Assembly: GCA_009787835.1 (NCBI GenBank)
Contig: WQSN01000001.1
Coordinates: forward strand, 62,001-126,000
DNA from: Treponema sp.
GTDB lineage: Bacteria; Spirochaetota; Spirochaetia; Treponematales; Breznakiellaceae
Length of the DNA: 64,000 bases
Direction: 5' to 3'
Shown here: positions 18,227-27,527 of the stretch, one piece after another
Position numbering within the stretch: the first letter of the stretch is position 1
How the letters are laid out: every line of letters begins with the position of its first letter
The notes under the pieces: model-generated
The model's database searches: none
Told to the model about the DNA's origin: nothing
What the model saw: only the letters and a program-made list of their open reading frames with translations
Program-made: the position numbers and the translations under genes

Positions 18227-19684
18227 ATGGGAAAAGCGGATATTGGTTTAATAGGAATTGCAGTAATGGGAGAGAACCTTGTGCTTAACATGGAGAGCAA
18301 AGGGTTTTCTGTCGCAGTGTACAACAGAACGGCATCCAGGGTAGATGATTTTATAAACGGACGCGGTGCGGGAAAAAAAATTACAGGATGTCACAGTATT
18401 GAAGAACTTGCGGCGTCCCTTTGTAAACCGCGTAAGGCAATGATCATGGTAAAGGCTGGCAGCGCTGTTGACGAAACTATTAACCAGCTGCTTGGAGTTT
18501 TTGAAAAGGGCGACATTATAATCGACGGCGGCAATTCAAATTATCAGGATACAATCCGCCGCGCGGCATTTGTTGAATCAAAGGGATTATTATATATCGG
18601 TACAGGGGTTTCAGGCGGCGAGGAAGGAGCGTTAAAAGGTCCTTCGATCATGCCCGGAGGATCTCCTGCGGCATGGCCTGAAGTTAAACCGGTCTTTCAG
18701 GCAATTTCCGCCAGGGTAGACGGCGGCGTCCCCTGCTGCGATTGGGTAGGTGAAAACGGAGCCGGCCACTTTGTAAAAATGGTGCATAACGGCATTGAGT
18801 ACGGCGACATGCAGCTAATCTGTGAAACCTACGATCTGATGAAAAATGTTTTATGTTTGTCATACGATGAAATGGGCGGTGTTTTTGATGAATGGAACAA
18901 AGGTTCCCTGGGAAGTTACCTGATCGGCATAACGGCAGACATACTTAAATATAAAGACGAAGACGGTTTACCGTTAGCTGAAAAGATACTGGATACCGCA
19001 GGACAGAAGGGAACCGGAAAATGGACAGGCATTTCAGCTCTGGAATTTGGCGTTCCTCTCACTCTTATTGGCGAAGCAGTTTTCGCCCGCTGCCTGTCAG
19101 CCGCAAAGGATGGACGCGTTCGCTCAGCGAAAATTTTCTCTGAACCAAAAAAAGCGCGGATTCCGCAGGCGGAAAAGGCGGCTTTTATCAGGGATTTGGA
19201 AAAAGCGTTATATGCATCAAAAGTTGTTTCCTACGCGCAAGGTTACCTTTTAATGCGCGAAGCGGCAAAAGAGTACAAATGGAATCTTAACTACGGCGGT
19301 ATTGCTCTGATGTGGAGAGGCGGCTGTATTATCCGCTCTGTTTTTTTGGGCAAAATAAAGGAAGCTTTCGATAAAAACAGTAATCTGGAAAACCTGCTTC
19401 TGGATCCTTTTTTTACCGGTATCATCGAAGATGCGCAAGAGTCCTGGCGGAAAATTGTGAGCGCCGCAGTCATTAACGGAATTCCGGTTCCGGCTTTCGC
19501 AAGCGCCCTCTCATATTTTGACGGTTACCGAAGCGAACGCCTGCCTGCGAATCTGTTACAGGCTCAGCGTGATTATTTCGGCGCGCACACCTACGAACGT
19601 ACTGATAAACCGCGCGGTGAATTCTTTCATACCAATTGGACCGGGTATGGAGGAACGACAAGCGCTTCAACTTATGTTGTATAA
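18227..19684 (+). CDS. gnd: 6-phosphogluconate dehydrogenase (decarboxylating)
   Basis: Oxidises 6-phosphogluconate to ribulose 5-phosphate and CO2 in the pentose phosphate pathway. The N-terminal Rossmann loop reads GLIGIAVMGENLVLN; the active-site block is HFVKMVHNGIEYGDMQL, with the catalytic Lys and His-Asn. The C-terminal tail is FHTNWTGYGGTTSAS. The start is taken at 18227, with AGGAG 6 nt upstream; an upstream in-frame ATG would add 24 unrelated residues and overlap the promoter. That gives 485 residues, the normal length. It is followed 29 bp later by kdgK and is divergent from the LarA-like gene. Confidence 0.97.
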   Translation: MGKADIGLIGIAVMGENLVLNMESKGFSVAVYNRTASRVDDFINGRGAGKKITGCHSIEELAASLCKPRKAMIMVKAGSAVDETINQLLGVFEKGDIIIDGGNSNYQDTIRRAAFVESKGLLYIGTGVSGGEEGALKGPSIMPGGSPAAWPEVKPVFQAISARVDGGVPCCDWVGENGAGHFVKMVHNGIEYGDMQLICETYDLMKNVLCLSYDEMGGVFDEWNKGSLGSYLIGITADILKYKDEDGLPLAEKILDTAGQKGTGKWTGISALEFGVPLTLIGEAVFARCLSAAKDGRVRSAKIFSEPKKARIPQAEKAAFIRDLEKALYASKVVSYAQGYLLMREAAKEYKWNLNYGGIALMWRGGCIIRSVFLGKIKEAFDKNSNLENLLLDPFFTGIIEDAQESWRKIVSAAVINGIPVPAFASALSYFDGYRSERLPANLLQAQRDYFGAHTYERTDKPRGEFFHTNWTGYGGTTSASTYVV

Positions 19685-19713
19685 ATAATAAAATTTTTTA
19701 GAAAGGAGATTAC

Positions 19714-20826
19714 ATGTCAACATTATCCATTCCGGCCGCTGACGGCGCGGCATTCGATTTACTGGCTCTGGGAGCTTTGGTAACGCGGCTTGATCCGGGC
19801 ATTATCCCATTCTCGGAAGCTGATGACTATCAATTGCATGTTTCAGGAGGCGAGTACAATGTCGCGGCAAATTTATCCGCCTGCTTCGGAATGAAAACCG
19901 CAATCGCTTCCGCAATTGTAAATTATCCTGTCGGAAAGCGGATAGAATCCGCTGTAAAGAAAGCGGGAGTAACTCCCTTTTATAAACGTTTCGATCATGA
20001 CGGAGTGCGCGGACCGAATATGGCCATTGTCTGGAGCGACAGGGGTCAGGGAGCAAGAGCGCCCGTTGTTTTTTATAATCGTTCCAATGAAGCGGCCCAG
20101 CGCCTTGCGCCGGGATGTTTTAACTGGGACGGCATCTTCGCAAAGGGCGTTCGCTGGTTTCACTCAGGCGGAATTTTCAGCGCGCTCTCCCCCACTACGC
20201 CGGAACTTGTAATTGAAGCGATGAAAGCCGCGAAAAAAGCGGGCGCTGTTGTTTCCTTTGATTTAAATTACCGCGCTAAACTCTGGGCAGTAGCTGCCGC
20301 CGAACAGGGAAAGAGCGCCGCGCTGGCCGAAGAAGAAGCCTCAGGCACTCTGCGCAGAATTGCAGCTAACGTTGATGTGCTTGTCGGCAATGAGGAAGAT
20401 CTGCAAAAAGGATTGGGGCTGAAGGGGCAGGATGTTGAAGCCAAAGGCAAACTTGACCCTTGCGCTTTTTTCGGCATGATAGAAAATGTTACAAAAGACT
20501 TTCCCAACATAAAAGCGGTCGCGACAACATTGCGCGAGGTTCACTCCACAAACCGCCATTCATGGAGCGCGGTTCTTGCGCTTGACGGAAAAACATGGCT
20601 TGCGCCGACTGCCGAACTTGATATATACGACAGAGTCGGCGGCGGGGATGGTTTTGCAGCAGGATTGTTCTACGGACTTTTATCCGGAAAAGATCCGCAG
20701 CAGGCATTAAACCTGGGTTGGGCGCACGGCGCTCTTGTTACCACGACTCCCGGCGATACTACAATGTGCAGCCTTGATCAGGTGGAAGCATTCGCAAAAG
20801 GCGGCTCCGCGCGCATACAGAGGTAA
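19714..20826 (+). CDS. kdgK: PfkB-family sugar kinase, probable 2-keto-3-deoxygluconate kinase
   Basis: A 370-residue ribokinase/PfkB-type kinase. It has an N-terminal GALVTRL strand, the substrate lid HVSGGEYNVAANLS, the SFDLNYRAKLW segment characteristic of KDG kinases and the catalytic DRVGGGDGFAAGL loop near residue 310. The expected reaction is phosphorylation of 2-keto-3-deoxygluconate, the last step before aldol cleavage in hexuronate breakdown. Neighbouring uxaC (uronate isomerase) supports this; substrate specificity is inferred. Strong ribosome-binding site AAAGGAG. Same strand as gnd, probably one transcript. Confidence 0.86.
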   Translation: MSTLSIPAADGAAFDLLALGALVTRLDPGIIPFSEADDYQLHVSGGEYNVAANLSACFGMKTAIASAIVNYPVGKRIESAVKKAGVTPFYKRFDHDGVRGPNMAIVWSDRGQGARAPVVFYNRSNEAAQRLAPGCFNWDGIFAKGVRWFHSGGIFSALSPTTPELVIEAMKAAKKAGAVVSFDLNYRAKLWAVAAAEQGKSAALAEEEASGTLRRIAANVDVLVGNEEDLQKGLGLKGQDVEAKGKLDPCAFFGMIENVTKDFPNIKAVATTLREVHSTNRHSWSAVLALDGKTWLAPTAELDIYDRVGGGDGFAAGLFYGLLSGKDPQQALNLGWAHGALVTTTPGDTTMCSLDQVEAFAKGGSARIQR

Positions 20827-20932
20827 AAAAAATGAGCCTTTATAGATTGTAATTTTTACAGATACTTTTTGCTATTGTCCGTTAATTAATTATCACAAAC
20901 ACGCAGAGATGCCGATTGTTTGTATCCGCACT

Positions 20933-22378
20933 TCAGCCGAAATACCTTTCGGCGTTTCCAAACGAAATGTCCCGTACAATTTTTTCAAGCTTTTCCATAT
21001 CTTTTGGATATTCGCCGTTTTCAACCCATCTGCCGATTAGGTTACAGAGAATGCGGCGGAAATATTCATGTCTCGGGTAGGATAAAAAACTGCGGCTGTC
21101 TGTCAGCATTCCAATAAAAACAGAGAGCATGCCGGTGTTTGCTAATACGCGCATCTGCTCTTCCATTCCATCCCTGTGATCGCAGAACCACCATGAAGCG
21201 CCAAGCTGCATTTTACCCGTAATGCTCTGCCTGTTTTCCTCTTTGGAATAATTATCCTGAAAGCCGCCTGAAATGGTCGCCAGCGGATAATAATCTTTTG
21301 GGTTTAATGTATACAAGATTGTTTTAGGCAGCGCGGGTTTTTCCGAAGAGGATTCCATGCAGCTTAAGAGGTTTATAAGATTTGCGCTCTCTTCCCTGTC
21401 GTGAACCGCGTCATAACCTGTATCAGGGCCAAGATTTCTGAACATCCGCGCGTTTACATTGCGGACAGAGGCAAGATGAAGCTGCATAACAATATCATTT
21501 TTTGCGTAGATTTTTGCAAGCTCTATCAGCATTTTGGTTTTATACGCGTCCGTATCTTCCTTTGATATTTCCTTTCCAGATAAGGCATCTGAAAATATTT
21601 TTTCTATATGACCGTCATTCGCGGGAACGAATGGCGCGTATTCAAGCGCGTGATCAGATGCGCGGCAATGCAGCGAAATAAAGAAGTCAAGGCGTTTATC
21701 AAGGGCGGACAGCACATCATCAGTATTTTTTATGCTAATGCCGCTGGAGGCTGAAAGAGTTTCAATGTAGGCGGCAAAATCTTTATTGTTTATATTAAGC
21801 GCTTTATCAGGGCGGAAGGAGGGAATAACCATAGTGGAAATTTTTCCGATTGGCGCTGTTCCTTCGCTGATAGCGTGATGGTAAACAAGCGTATCCGCAG
21901 GATCGTCTGTTGTGCCAGCGGCGCAGACATTAAACTTTTCAAAAATTCCCTTGACTGACAATTGCGGCTCCTGAAGAAGAGCGTTTGCCTTTTCCCAAAT
22001 AACAGGAGCGCTTTTTTCCGTCAGTGTTTCATAAATGTTAAAATACCTCTGTAATTCCAGGTGCGTCCAGTGGTGGAGCGGGTTTCCAATCAGATTTTCG
22101 ACTGTTTTCGCCCAGGCGAGAAATTTTTCATAGGAAGGAGCGTTTCCTGTAATGTAATATTCATCATACCCCATCGCGCGCATTACGCGCCATTTATAGT
22201 GATCTCCTGAAAGCCATGCTTCGCTTATATCTGTAAACTGTTTGTTATGCGCAATTTGAGACGGCATAAGATGACAATGGTAATCGTATATTGGTTCATT
22301 TTGCGCGGCATTGCAGTACAACAGGCGCGCGGTTTCTGTTTCCAGCAGAAAATTCTCATCCATAAAATCTTTTGCCAT
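20933..22378 (-). CDS. uxaC: Uronate (glucuronate/galacturonate) isomerase UxaC
   Basis: First step of hexuronate breakdown: D-glucuronate to fructuronate, or galacturonate to tagaturonate. The N-terminus MDENFLLETETARLLY leads into the metal-site strand IYDYHCHL. Other family blocks are NPLHHWTHLELQRYF, VCAAGTTDDP and SFRPDKAL, with WWFCDHRDGMEEQM near the C-terminus. Length 481, slightly above the usual 470. The ATG at 22378 has GAGG upstream. It converges on kdgK, 106 bp apart. No transporter for uronates lies in the window. Confidence 0.95.
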   Translation of the reverse strand: MAKDFMDENFLLETETARLLYCNAAQNEPIYDYHCHLMPSQIAHNKQFTDISEAWLSGDHYKWRVMRAMGYDEYYITGNAPSYEKFLAWAKTVENLIGNPLHHWTHLELQRYFNIYETLTEKSAPVIWEKANALLQEPQLSVKGIFEKFNVCAAGTTDDPADTLVYHHAISEGTAPIGKISTMVIPSFRPDKALNINNKDFAAYIETLSASSGISIKNTDDVLSALDKRLDFFISLHCRASDHALEYAPFVPANDGHIEKIFSDALSGKEISKEDTDAYKTKMLIELAKIYAKNDIVMQLHLASVRNVNARMFRNLGPDTGYDAVHDREESANLINLLSCMESSSEKPALPKTILYTLNPKDYYPLATISGGFQDNYSKEENRQSITGKMQLGASWWFCDHRDGMEEQMRVLANTGMLSVFIGMLTDSRSFLSYPRHEYFRRILCNLIGRWVENGEYPKDMEKLEKIVRDISFGNAERYFG

Positions 22379-22421
22379 TATATCCTCATTTAATCCGAAG
22401 AAAAAGATATGTCCCGGGGCA

Positions 22422-23252
22422 TTAACTTATTTTATTCGCCATGCTCAGTTTTATATGCTTGTCTATCTTTTCGTTTAGCTCAATTGTTTTAAAAGGTTTT
22501 ACTATGAAGTCGGCGGCTCCAAGCGATATTGCCTCATTAAGCTGCGGCAGAGTTCCTTCGGATGTTAGCATAATAATGGGTATATTTTTAAAATCTGATA
22601 TTGCCTTTATCATTAATATAAGATCAAATCCGTTTAATACCGGCATTAAATAATCAAGCAGAATTAAGTCCGGCTTTCTTTCCTTTAAAAAGTCTATTAC
22701 GCATTCTGGTTTTGATAATGTATATACTTCATAGTTGGTGTTTATGGCCAGTTCAATTGCTTTTAATGTGCTTGGCACATCGTCAACAACAAGGACTGAC
22801 GGCTTGCTTTCGCTTTCCATAGCCTGCACAGGTTTTTGATGCCTGTTGCTGAATGTATGTTTTTCGATACATTCAATTAACTTCGCGGTAATAAACGGCT
22901 TGATAATATAATCAACCGCTCCTAGACTGAGCCCTTTTATCACGCTTTCCTTATCGCTGTTGCTTGTTAAAAAAACAACGGGAATATCCTTAAAGCGTTC
23001 ATCCGCCTTAATGCTTTTTATCGTTTTATAACCGTCAATACCGGGCATATTGACATCCAGTAAAATTAAATGCGGCCTAATCTTTTCCAGGATTTTAAAA
23101 AGCATAAGCGTGGATTCAGCTGGATATACTTCATAATACCCCTTGAGTCTTTTTTTTACTGAAACCAGACTGCATTGAACATCGTCAACATATATGATTT
23201 TTAGGCGTTCTATATCATTTTCTGCTGTTTGTACGAGTTCTGATCCTTCCAT
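22422..23252 (-). CDS. Double receiver-domain response regulator
   Basis: A 276-residue protein made only of two response-regulator receiver domains. REC1 spans about residues 17-135, with phospho-acceptor Asp in LILLDVNMPGIDG and Lys in IIKPF. REC2 spans about 150-270, with Asp in LILLDYLMPVLNG and Lys in IVKPF. There is no output or DNA-binding domain. It probably passes phosphoryl groups or acts by protein contact, perhaps with the hybrid kinase encoded just upstream on the same strand (85-bp gap). The start has a strong GGGAGGTG site and an extended -10 promoter about 48 nt upstream. Confidence 0.92.
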   Translation of the reverse strand: MEGSELVQTAENDIERLKIIYVDDVQCSLVSVKKRLKGYYEVYPAESTLMLFKILEKIRPHLILLDVNMPGIDGYKTIKSIKADERFKDIPVVFLTSNSDKESVIKGLSLGAVDYIIKPFITAKLIECIEKHTFSNRHQKPVQAMESESKPSVLVVDDVPSTLKAIELAINTNYEVYTLSKPECVIDFLKERKPDLILLDYLMPVLNGFDLILMIKAISDFKNIPIIMLTSEGTLPQLNEAISLGAADFIVKPFKTIELNEKIDKHIKLSMANKIS

Positions 23253-23299
23253 GATTCACCTCCCTTCTTACCTGAACCAATTATACTGTAATAAATTAA

Positions 23300-23308
23300 A
23301 ATATACCA
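23300..23308 (-). promoter_or_regulatory. Extended -10 promoter of the double-receiver gene
   Basis: Minus-strand TGGTATATT, the same extended -10 sequence as before the hybrid kinase at 26166. No clear -35. Predicted leader about 40 nt, with a Shine-Dalgarno site. Confidence 0.45.
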
Positions 23309-23337
23309 TATATTGATTGATTCTACACAGATTTTTT

Positions 23338-26166
23338 TTATATTTTAACCATATGTGAAAGTTTTTGCGTTATTTCCTCCATATGCATTCTGTCAATATT
23401 GAACCGCAGCCATTCTACAAGACCGTCATCCGCCTCGTAAACATATTCTTCCAGGTCTGCGATTGCCGCGTCTGCTCCGTCCATGTCATAATCATTACAG
23501 GCAGTCATGAGTTTTTTCAGGATTTCCATGTCAGGCTTATCCTTTTTAGGTTTGTTTCTTTTGGATTCAAGGTTTATAAACAAATTATCAATTTCAGCAA
23601 GTAAATTTCTTGCATTTTCAACAAAAGATGAATTATGTTCCCTGATATATTTATAATCGCCTGATTTTGCCGCATTTTCAAGAGCCCGCGCCTCGTTTGC
23701 GATATCTTCGGCATATATATCCATGCTGGTTCCCTTAATACCGTGTACTTTAATCTTGTAGCTGTCCAGTGAATTCTCATCAACTGTTTCTATATTCTCC
23801 AGCATTGAGGTGATGCTTTCCAAATAAGAACGCAGAACCTCAAGATACACTTCCTCCTTACCGTCAAACCGTGCAATCCCCTTACTGATATTCAACCCTG
23901 TTATTTCCATATTTAAAAGCTGAGAATTGCGCTCTCTGCCGGAAGCAGTTTCTGTATCTTCATTTTTATTTTTTAAATTATTCTTGGCTTCAATAGTGTC
24001 CAGTTTATTTTTACGGGCTCCCACTAAAACATCCTGCGGCTGTTTATCGCGTATATATTTATTTAGAATATAATTTAACTGACGTATATCAATTGGTTTG
24101 GATAAGAAATCGTCAAAGCCGTTTTCAAGGAATATATCCGCTTGCCCTGAAACAGCATTGGCTGACAATGCGATTATTGGAGCTGTATAGCCAAAATCGC
24201 GGATAAGTTTTGTCGTTTCAATGCCGTCAATATCGGGCATCATATGATCCATAAAAATTATATCGAATACATTGCCTTCTTTAATTATTTCAATGGCTTT
24301 ATAGCCGCCGTCCGCCGATTCCATTTTTAATTCATACGGGGACAGAAGGCCTTTGGCGACATAAATATTCGCGTCCACATCGTCTACAATTAGGACTCTT
24401 CCGTATGGCATTGGCTCGCGGGATATTCTTACCTTTTCCATATAATCCCTTGAGTGCATACGGAACTGACTCAGGCTTTTCACCATTTCCGGTCCCAGCG
24501 CTTCAGATACGCATGTCCCCTGCGGAATGCGGACAGTAAACACAGTGCCTTTACCGGGTTCGCTGTCAATAAGGATATTTCCATTCATAAGACTTACAAG
24601 CTTTTTTGTAATACTCATGCCAAGACCTGTGCCTTCTGTTTTATGGTTGGCCCGCACATTGAACTGTGAAAATTCATCGTATATCCTTCCAACCTGTTCA
24701 CCGGTCATTCCCTGCCCCGTATCGAATACAGTCATTACCAGTATTGTCTCATCATCATTTTTACCTGCTTCTGAAAAAACTGAAAGCTTAACGATTCCTT
24801 TCATCGTATACTTGATCGAATTAGACAGCAGATTATTTAGAATTTGTTTAATGCGAAGCTCATCGCCAATCATAAATGAGGGAGTATTTTCATTTATATC
24901 AAGTATAAACTCTATGGGTTTACTGCCCAATCTCATCATGTTCAATTGTGTAGTATCGCTGATCATGCTGGCGATTTCATATTTTTCGATAACCAGTTCA
25001 AGCTTGCCCGCTTCAATTTTGGACAGGTCAAGAATATCGTTGATAATGCTGAGCAGCAAATCGCCTGATGTGTAGATGTTTCCGAAGGCTTCTCTCATGT
25101 CAGGCTCCAGTGTTTCTTTCTGAAGCTGAATTTCAGAGACGCCCAAAATTGCGTTCATTGGCGTGCGGATTTCATGGCTCATTGTGCTTAAAAAGGTGCT
25201 TTTCGCTTTATTAGCGGCGTCAGCATCTTCTTTTAATATTTCAATTCTTTCAAATGGTTTATTAATAAAATTTGACGCAATTACCGCCGCAATTACGCTC
25301 AGAATAATACTTACTAGAGCGACTATCAGAAGACCTCGTTCGGTATTTCTGACAGGGTTTTCCGCAAGAGGTGCGATAACTCCCAGGCTCCAGCCTTCAT
25401 TCGAACCTGAAACCGGCCTGAACGCGCATACCCTGGGAACGCCGTAAACAGTATAATAACCTATCCCGGATTCGCCGCGGGTCATAAGCGTAACTGTTTC
25501 CGCCAATTTTATAAAATCTTTATCTGTCTGCGCGGCATAAATATAATTGAACCGGTTCTGTATCCATTCTTCACGCGGATTTGCAATCGCATACCCCTGA
25601 GAATCGCTCATGAAAATATGTCCCGATTCCCAGATAACAAAACCGGAAAGAAGCTGGCTGAAATGTGTTCCCGCAAGCGTAGCTACAAGAATTTTGTTAT
25701 GTGAAGACGGCATTGGAGCCGCCAAATAAAAAACGACGCTGTTTCCCGCAGGGAAGGTTGAAGTGATTATATTTTTTCCGATAAACGCCTGATTAATGTA
25801 ATGATCATTTATTATATTTTTATCCGCATGCATCTCTCCGTAAGAAGTTATAAGCCCCCTGCTTGTCTCCAGTACAGACATCCCGGTAAATTCCGGATAT
25901 AAACTACTCTGCCCGGCAAGAATATCATACCATTCTGTTTCGTCGCTCATATCCAGCGCGAGAGCGGTGCTTGAAATTTTTAATTTTAAATTATCCAGTT
26001 CACTTGATATAAAATTATCCGCGATATTGGACATTACCCTTAAATCTATTTCAAGCGATAAATCCATATTTCTCTGCACAAATAAAATACCCAAAGAGAC
26101 GCTGAATAAAATTATAACCAAGTTTGTAAGAATTATAACAAGAATCGCAATTGTACGAATTTTCAT
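23338..26166 (-). CDS. Hybrid sensor histidine kinase (Cache-HisKA-HATPase-REC-Hpt)
   Basis: A 942-residue inner-membrane sensor. Membrane segments at about residues 7-30 and 278-300 flank a Cache-like periplasmic domain. HisKA follows with phospho-His331 (MSHEIRTPMN). The ATPase domain has NNLLSNSIKYT, FDTGQGM and GTGLGMSI. The receiver domain carries Asp in IIFMDHMMPDIDG, and an Hpt domain carries its His in KVHGIKGTSMD. A C-terminal extension of about 70 residues after Hpt ends in ADDGLVEWLR. The same core and extension occur in the kinase at 35032-38679, so they are paralogues. No Shine-Dalgarno site; the promoter places the mRNA start at the ATG. Confidence 0.95.
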   Translation of the reverse strand: MKIRTIAILVIILTNLVIILFSVSLGILFVQRNMDLSLEIDLRVMSNIADNFISSELDNLKLKISSTALALDMSDETEWYDILAGQSSLYPEFTGMSVLETSRGLITSYGEMHADKNIINDHYINQAFIGKNIITSTFPAGNSVVFYLAAPMPSSHNKILVATLAGTHFSQLLSGFVIWESGHIFMSDSQGYAIANPREEWIQNRFNYIYAAQTDKDFIKLAETVTLMTRGESGIGYYTVYGVPRVCAFRPVSGSNEGWSLGVIAPLAENPVRNTERGLLIVALVSIILSVIAAVIASNFINKPFERIEILKEDADAANKAKSTFLSTMSHEIRTPMNAILGVSEIQLQKETLEPDMREAFGNIYTSGDLLLSIINDILDLSKIEAGKLELVIEKYEIASMISDTTQLNMMRLGSKPIEFILDINENTPSFMIGDELRIKQILNNLLSNSIKYTMKGIVKLSVFSEAGKNDDETILVMTVFDTGQGMTGEQVGRIYDEFSQFNVRANHKTEGTGLGMSITKKLVSLMNGNILIDSEPGKGTVFTVRIPQGTCVSEALGPEMVKSLSQFRMHSRDYMEKVRISREPMPYGRVLIVDDVDANIYVAKGLLSPYELKMESADGGYKAIEIIKEGNVFDIIFMDHMMPDIDGIETTKLIRDFGYTAPIIALSANAVSGQADIFLENGFDDFLSKPIDIRQLNYILNKYIRDKQPQDVLVGARKNKLDTIEAKNNLKNKNEDTETASGRERNSQLLNMEITGLNISKGIARFDGKEEVYLEVLRSYLESITSMLENIETVDENSLDSYKIKVHGIKGTSMDIYAEDIANEARALENAAKSGDYKYIREHNSSFVENARNLLAEIDNLFINLESKRNKPKKDKPDMEILKKLMTACNDYDMDGADAAIADLEEYVYEADDGLVEWLRFNIDRMHMEEITQKLSHMVKI

Positions 26167-26172
26167 ACCTGA

Positions 26173-26201
26173 AATATACCATATTCAGGCGAAATCAGCA
26201 A
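26173..26201 (-). promoter_or_regulatory. Promoter of the hybrid kinase, predicting a leaderless mRNA
   Basis: Minus strand: -35 TTGCTG (26196-26201), 17-nt spacer ending in TGG, -10 TATATT (26173-26178). The extended -10 ends 6 nt before the ATG (26164-26166), so the predicted start is the A of ATG. Confidence 0.65.
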
Positions 26202-26211
26202 GATATACCGT

Positions 26212-26235
26212 AATATATGAAAATTGTCATATATT
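26212..26235. repeat. Inverted repeat between divergent promoters
   Basis: AATATATG (26212-26219) and CATATATT (26228-26235) are perfect 8-bp inverted arms separated by 8 bp. The repeat lies between the -35 boxes of the hybrid kinase and the exchanger gene and touches the latter. It is a possible operator for both. Confidence 0.5.
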
Positions 26236-26262
26236 GAGTATTACCTGATATTTCCATAAAAT
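26234..26262 (+). promoter_or_regulatory. Promoter of the Na/Ca exchanger gene
   Basis: -35 TTGAGT (26234-26239), 17-nt spacer, -10 TAAAAT (26257-26262). The -10 ends 7 nt before the ATG at 26270, giving a predicted leader of about one base. Confidence 0.6.
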
Positions 26263-26269
26263 AATACTT

Positions 26270-27238
26270 ATGGAACAACTATTATCCGGTACTGGATCAG
26301 ATGCGCTTATACCGTATATTTATCTGGCATGCGGGCTTGCGGTTTTAATTGTATGCGGCAACATTTTAGTTACAGGTTCTGTTCAGATTGCCCGTCATTT
26401 TAAAATCAGCACATTGGTAGTCGGGCTGACAATTGTCGCGTATGTAACCTCCGCACCTGAAATGTTCATCAGCGTTGGAGCTGCTCTTGATAACGCGCAT
26501 GATATTGCGCTTGGAAATGTTATCGGTTCAAACATCGCCAACATAGGATGTATACTGGCTATTGTAGTTATAATTTCCCCCATTACAATCCGCAACAGAG
26601 CAATCGGCATTGATTATTTTATAATGTTTTTTGTTACTGTTTTGTTATTTATTTTCGGGCTTAACGGCGTTATTGGATTATTTGAAGGCATCTGTTTTGT
26701 GACAATTTTGATTATATACACAGTGTGGTCTGTAGTAAAATCACGAAAAGCAACTAACGCGAAAGACATTGAAAGCGCGACAATAAAACCTTTAATCGCG
26801 TTATTGATGATTATCGCCGCTGTAGCGGGGCTTTATTTCAGTTCCGGATGGTTTGTAAAAGGAGCGCGTGAAATCGCTTTACAGTGGGGCGTAAGCGAGC
26901 GCGTAATAGCCGTTTCAATTGTCGCTGTTGGAACCAGTATGCCTGAACTGGTCTCATCTCTGGTCGCGGCATTCAGAAAGGAAGCCGATCTGTCAATCGG
27001 GAATATAATCGGTTCCAATTTTTTCAATATTACAGGAGTCCTTGGAGTATCAACAATTGTCCATCCGGTTAATGTCACCAATATGAAAATGTTCACAACT
27101 GATATGATTTGGCTTTTCGCCATTACTGTTGTATTATTACTGGTAATGGTTCCATTATCAAAAGGAAAAATAAACCGCTGGGAAGGCGTTATTATGCTTT
27201 TGATTTTTTCAGCATATATGTTTACTTTGTACAGATGA
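26270..27238 (+). CDS. Calcium/sodium (or cation) antiporter, CaCA superfamily
   Basis: A 322-residue inner-membrane exchanger of the YrbG type. Two homologous halves each carry an alpha-repeat: SAPEMFISVGAAL with LGNVIGSNIANIG in the first, VGTSMPELVSSLVAA with IGNIIGSNFFNITG in the second. About ten hydrophobic segments are visible, with a linker near residues 155-170. The acidic residues in the two SAPE/SMPE motifs are the ion ligands of the family. The ion pair is not decided by sequence. No Shine-Dalgarno site, but a good promoter immediately upstream. Divergent from the hybrid kinase. Confidence 0.93.
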   Translation: MEQLLSGTGSDALIPYIYLACGLAVLIVCGNILVTGSVQIARHFKISTLVVGLTIVAYVTSAPEMFISVGAALDNAHDIALGNVIGSNIANIGCILAIVVIISPITIRNRAIGIDYFIMFFVTVLLFIFGLNGVIGLFEGICFVTILIIYTVWSVVKSRKATNAKDIESATIKPLIALLMIIAAVAGLYFSSGWFVKGAREIALQWGVSERVIAVSIVAVGTSMPELVSSLVAAFRKEADLSIGNIIGSNFFNITGVLGVSTIVHPVNVTNMKMFTTDMIWLFAITVVLLLVMVPLSKGKINRWEGVIMLLIFSAYMFTLYR

Positions 27239-27250
27239 ATTCATTTTGTT

Positions 27251-27270
27251 ATTGAGTCCGGCAGGACTCG
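27251..27270 (-). repeat. Partial copy of the tRNA-Arg(TCG) 3' end (attachment-site-like)
   Basis: ATTGaGTCCGGCAGGACTCG matches 45444-45463 (3' half of tRNA-Arg TCG plus flank) at 19 of 20 positions, in the same orientation. It also forms a GAGTCC/GGACTC hairpin. Such copies are left by integrases that use tRNA 3' ends. Confidence 0.5.
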
Positions 27271-27527
27271 CCTTCCATTCAGCAACTTCCTTATTTATCT
27301 GTTTATGACAATAAGGCTTACCTTCTTTTTTACCTGGAAAAAGAAGATTGTTTAAACAAGAAGTTATTCCGGCAGTTTTCATATAATTATTTATTTCATG
27401 ATAGAGTTCCGCCAAAATAGGTATTGTACGATTAGCTTGGTTTTTATCATTTGTTCCGGTACATCTACATACATCTATATTATGACATACTATTTACCGC
27501 CTTATGATCTTTGGCGTAAATAATAAT

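Noticed and set aside
27209..27415. 68-codon minus-strand frame
   Set aside because: Runs through the tRNA-Arg copy, overlaps the exchanger gene end, and shows no motif; possibly a relic.
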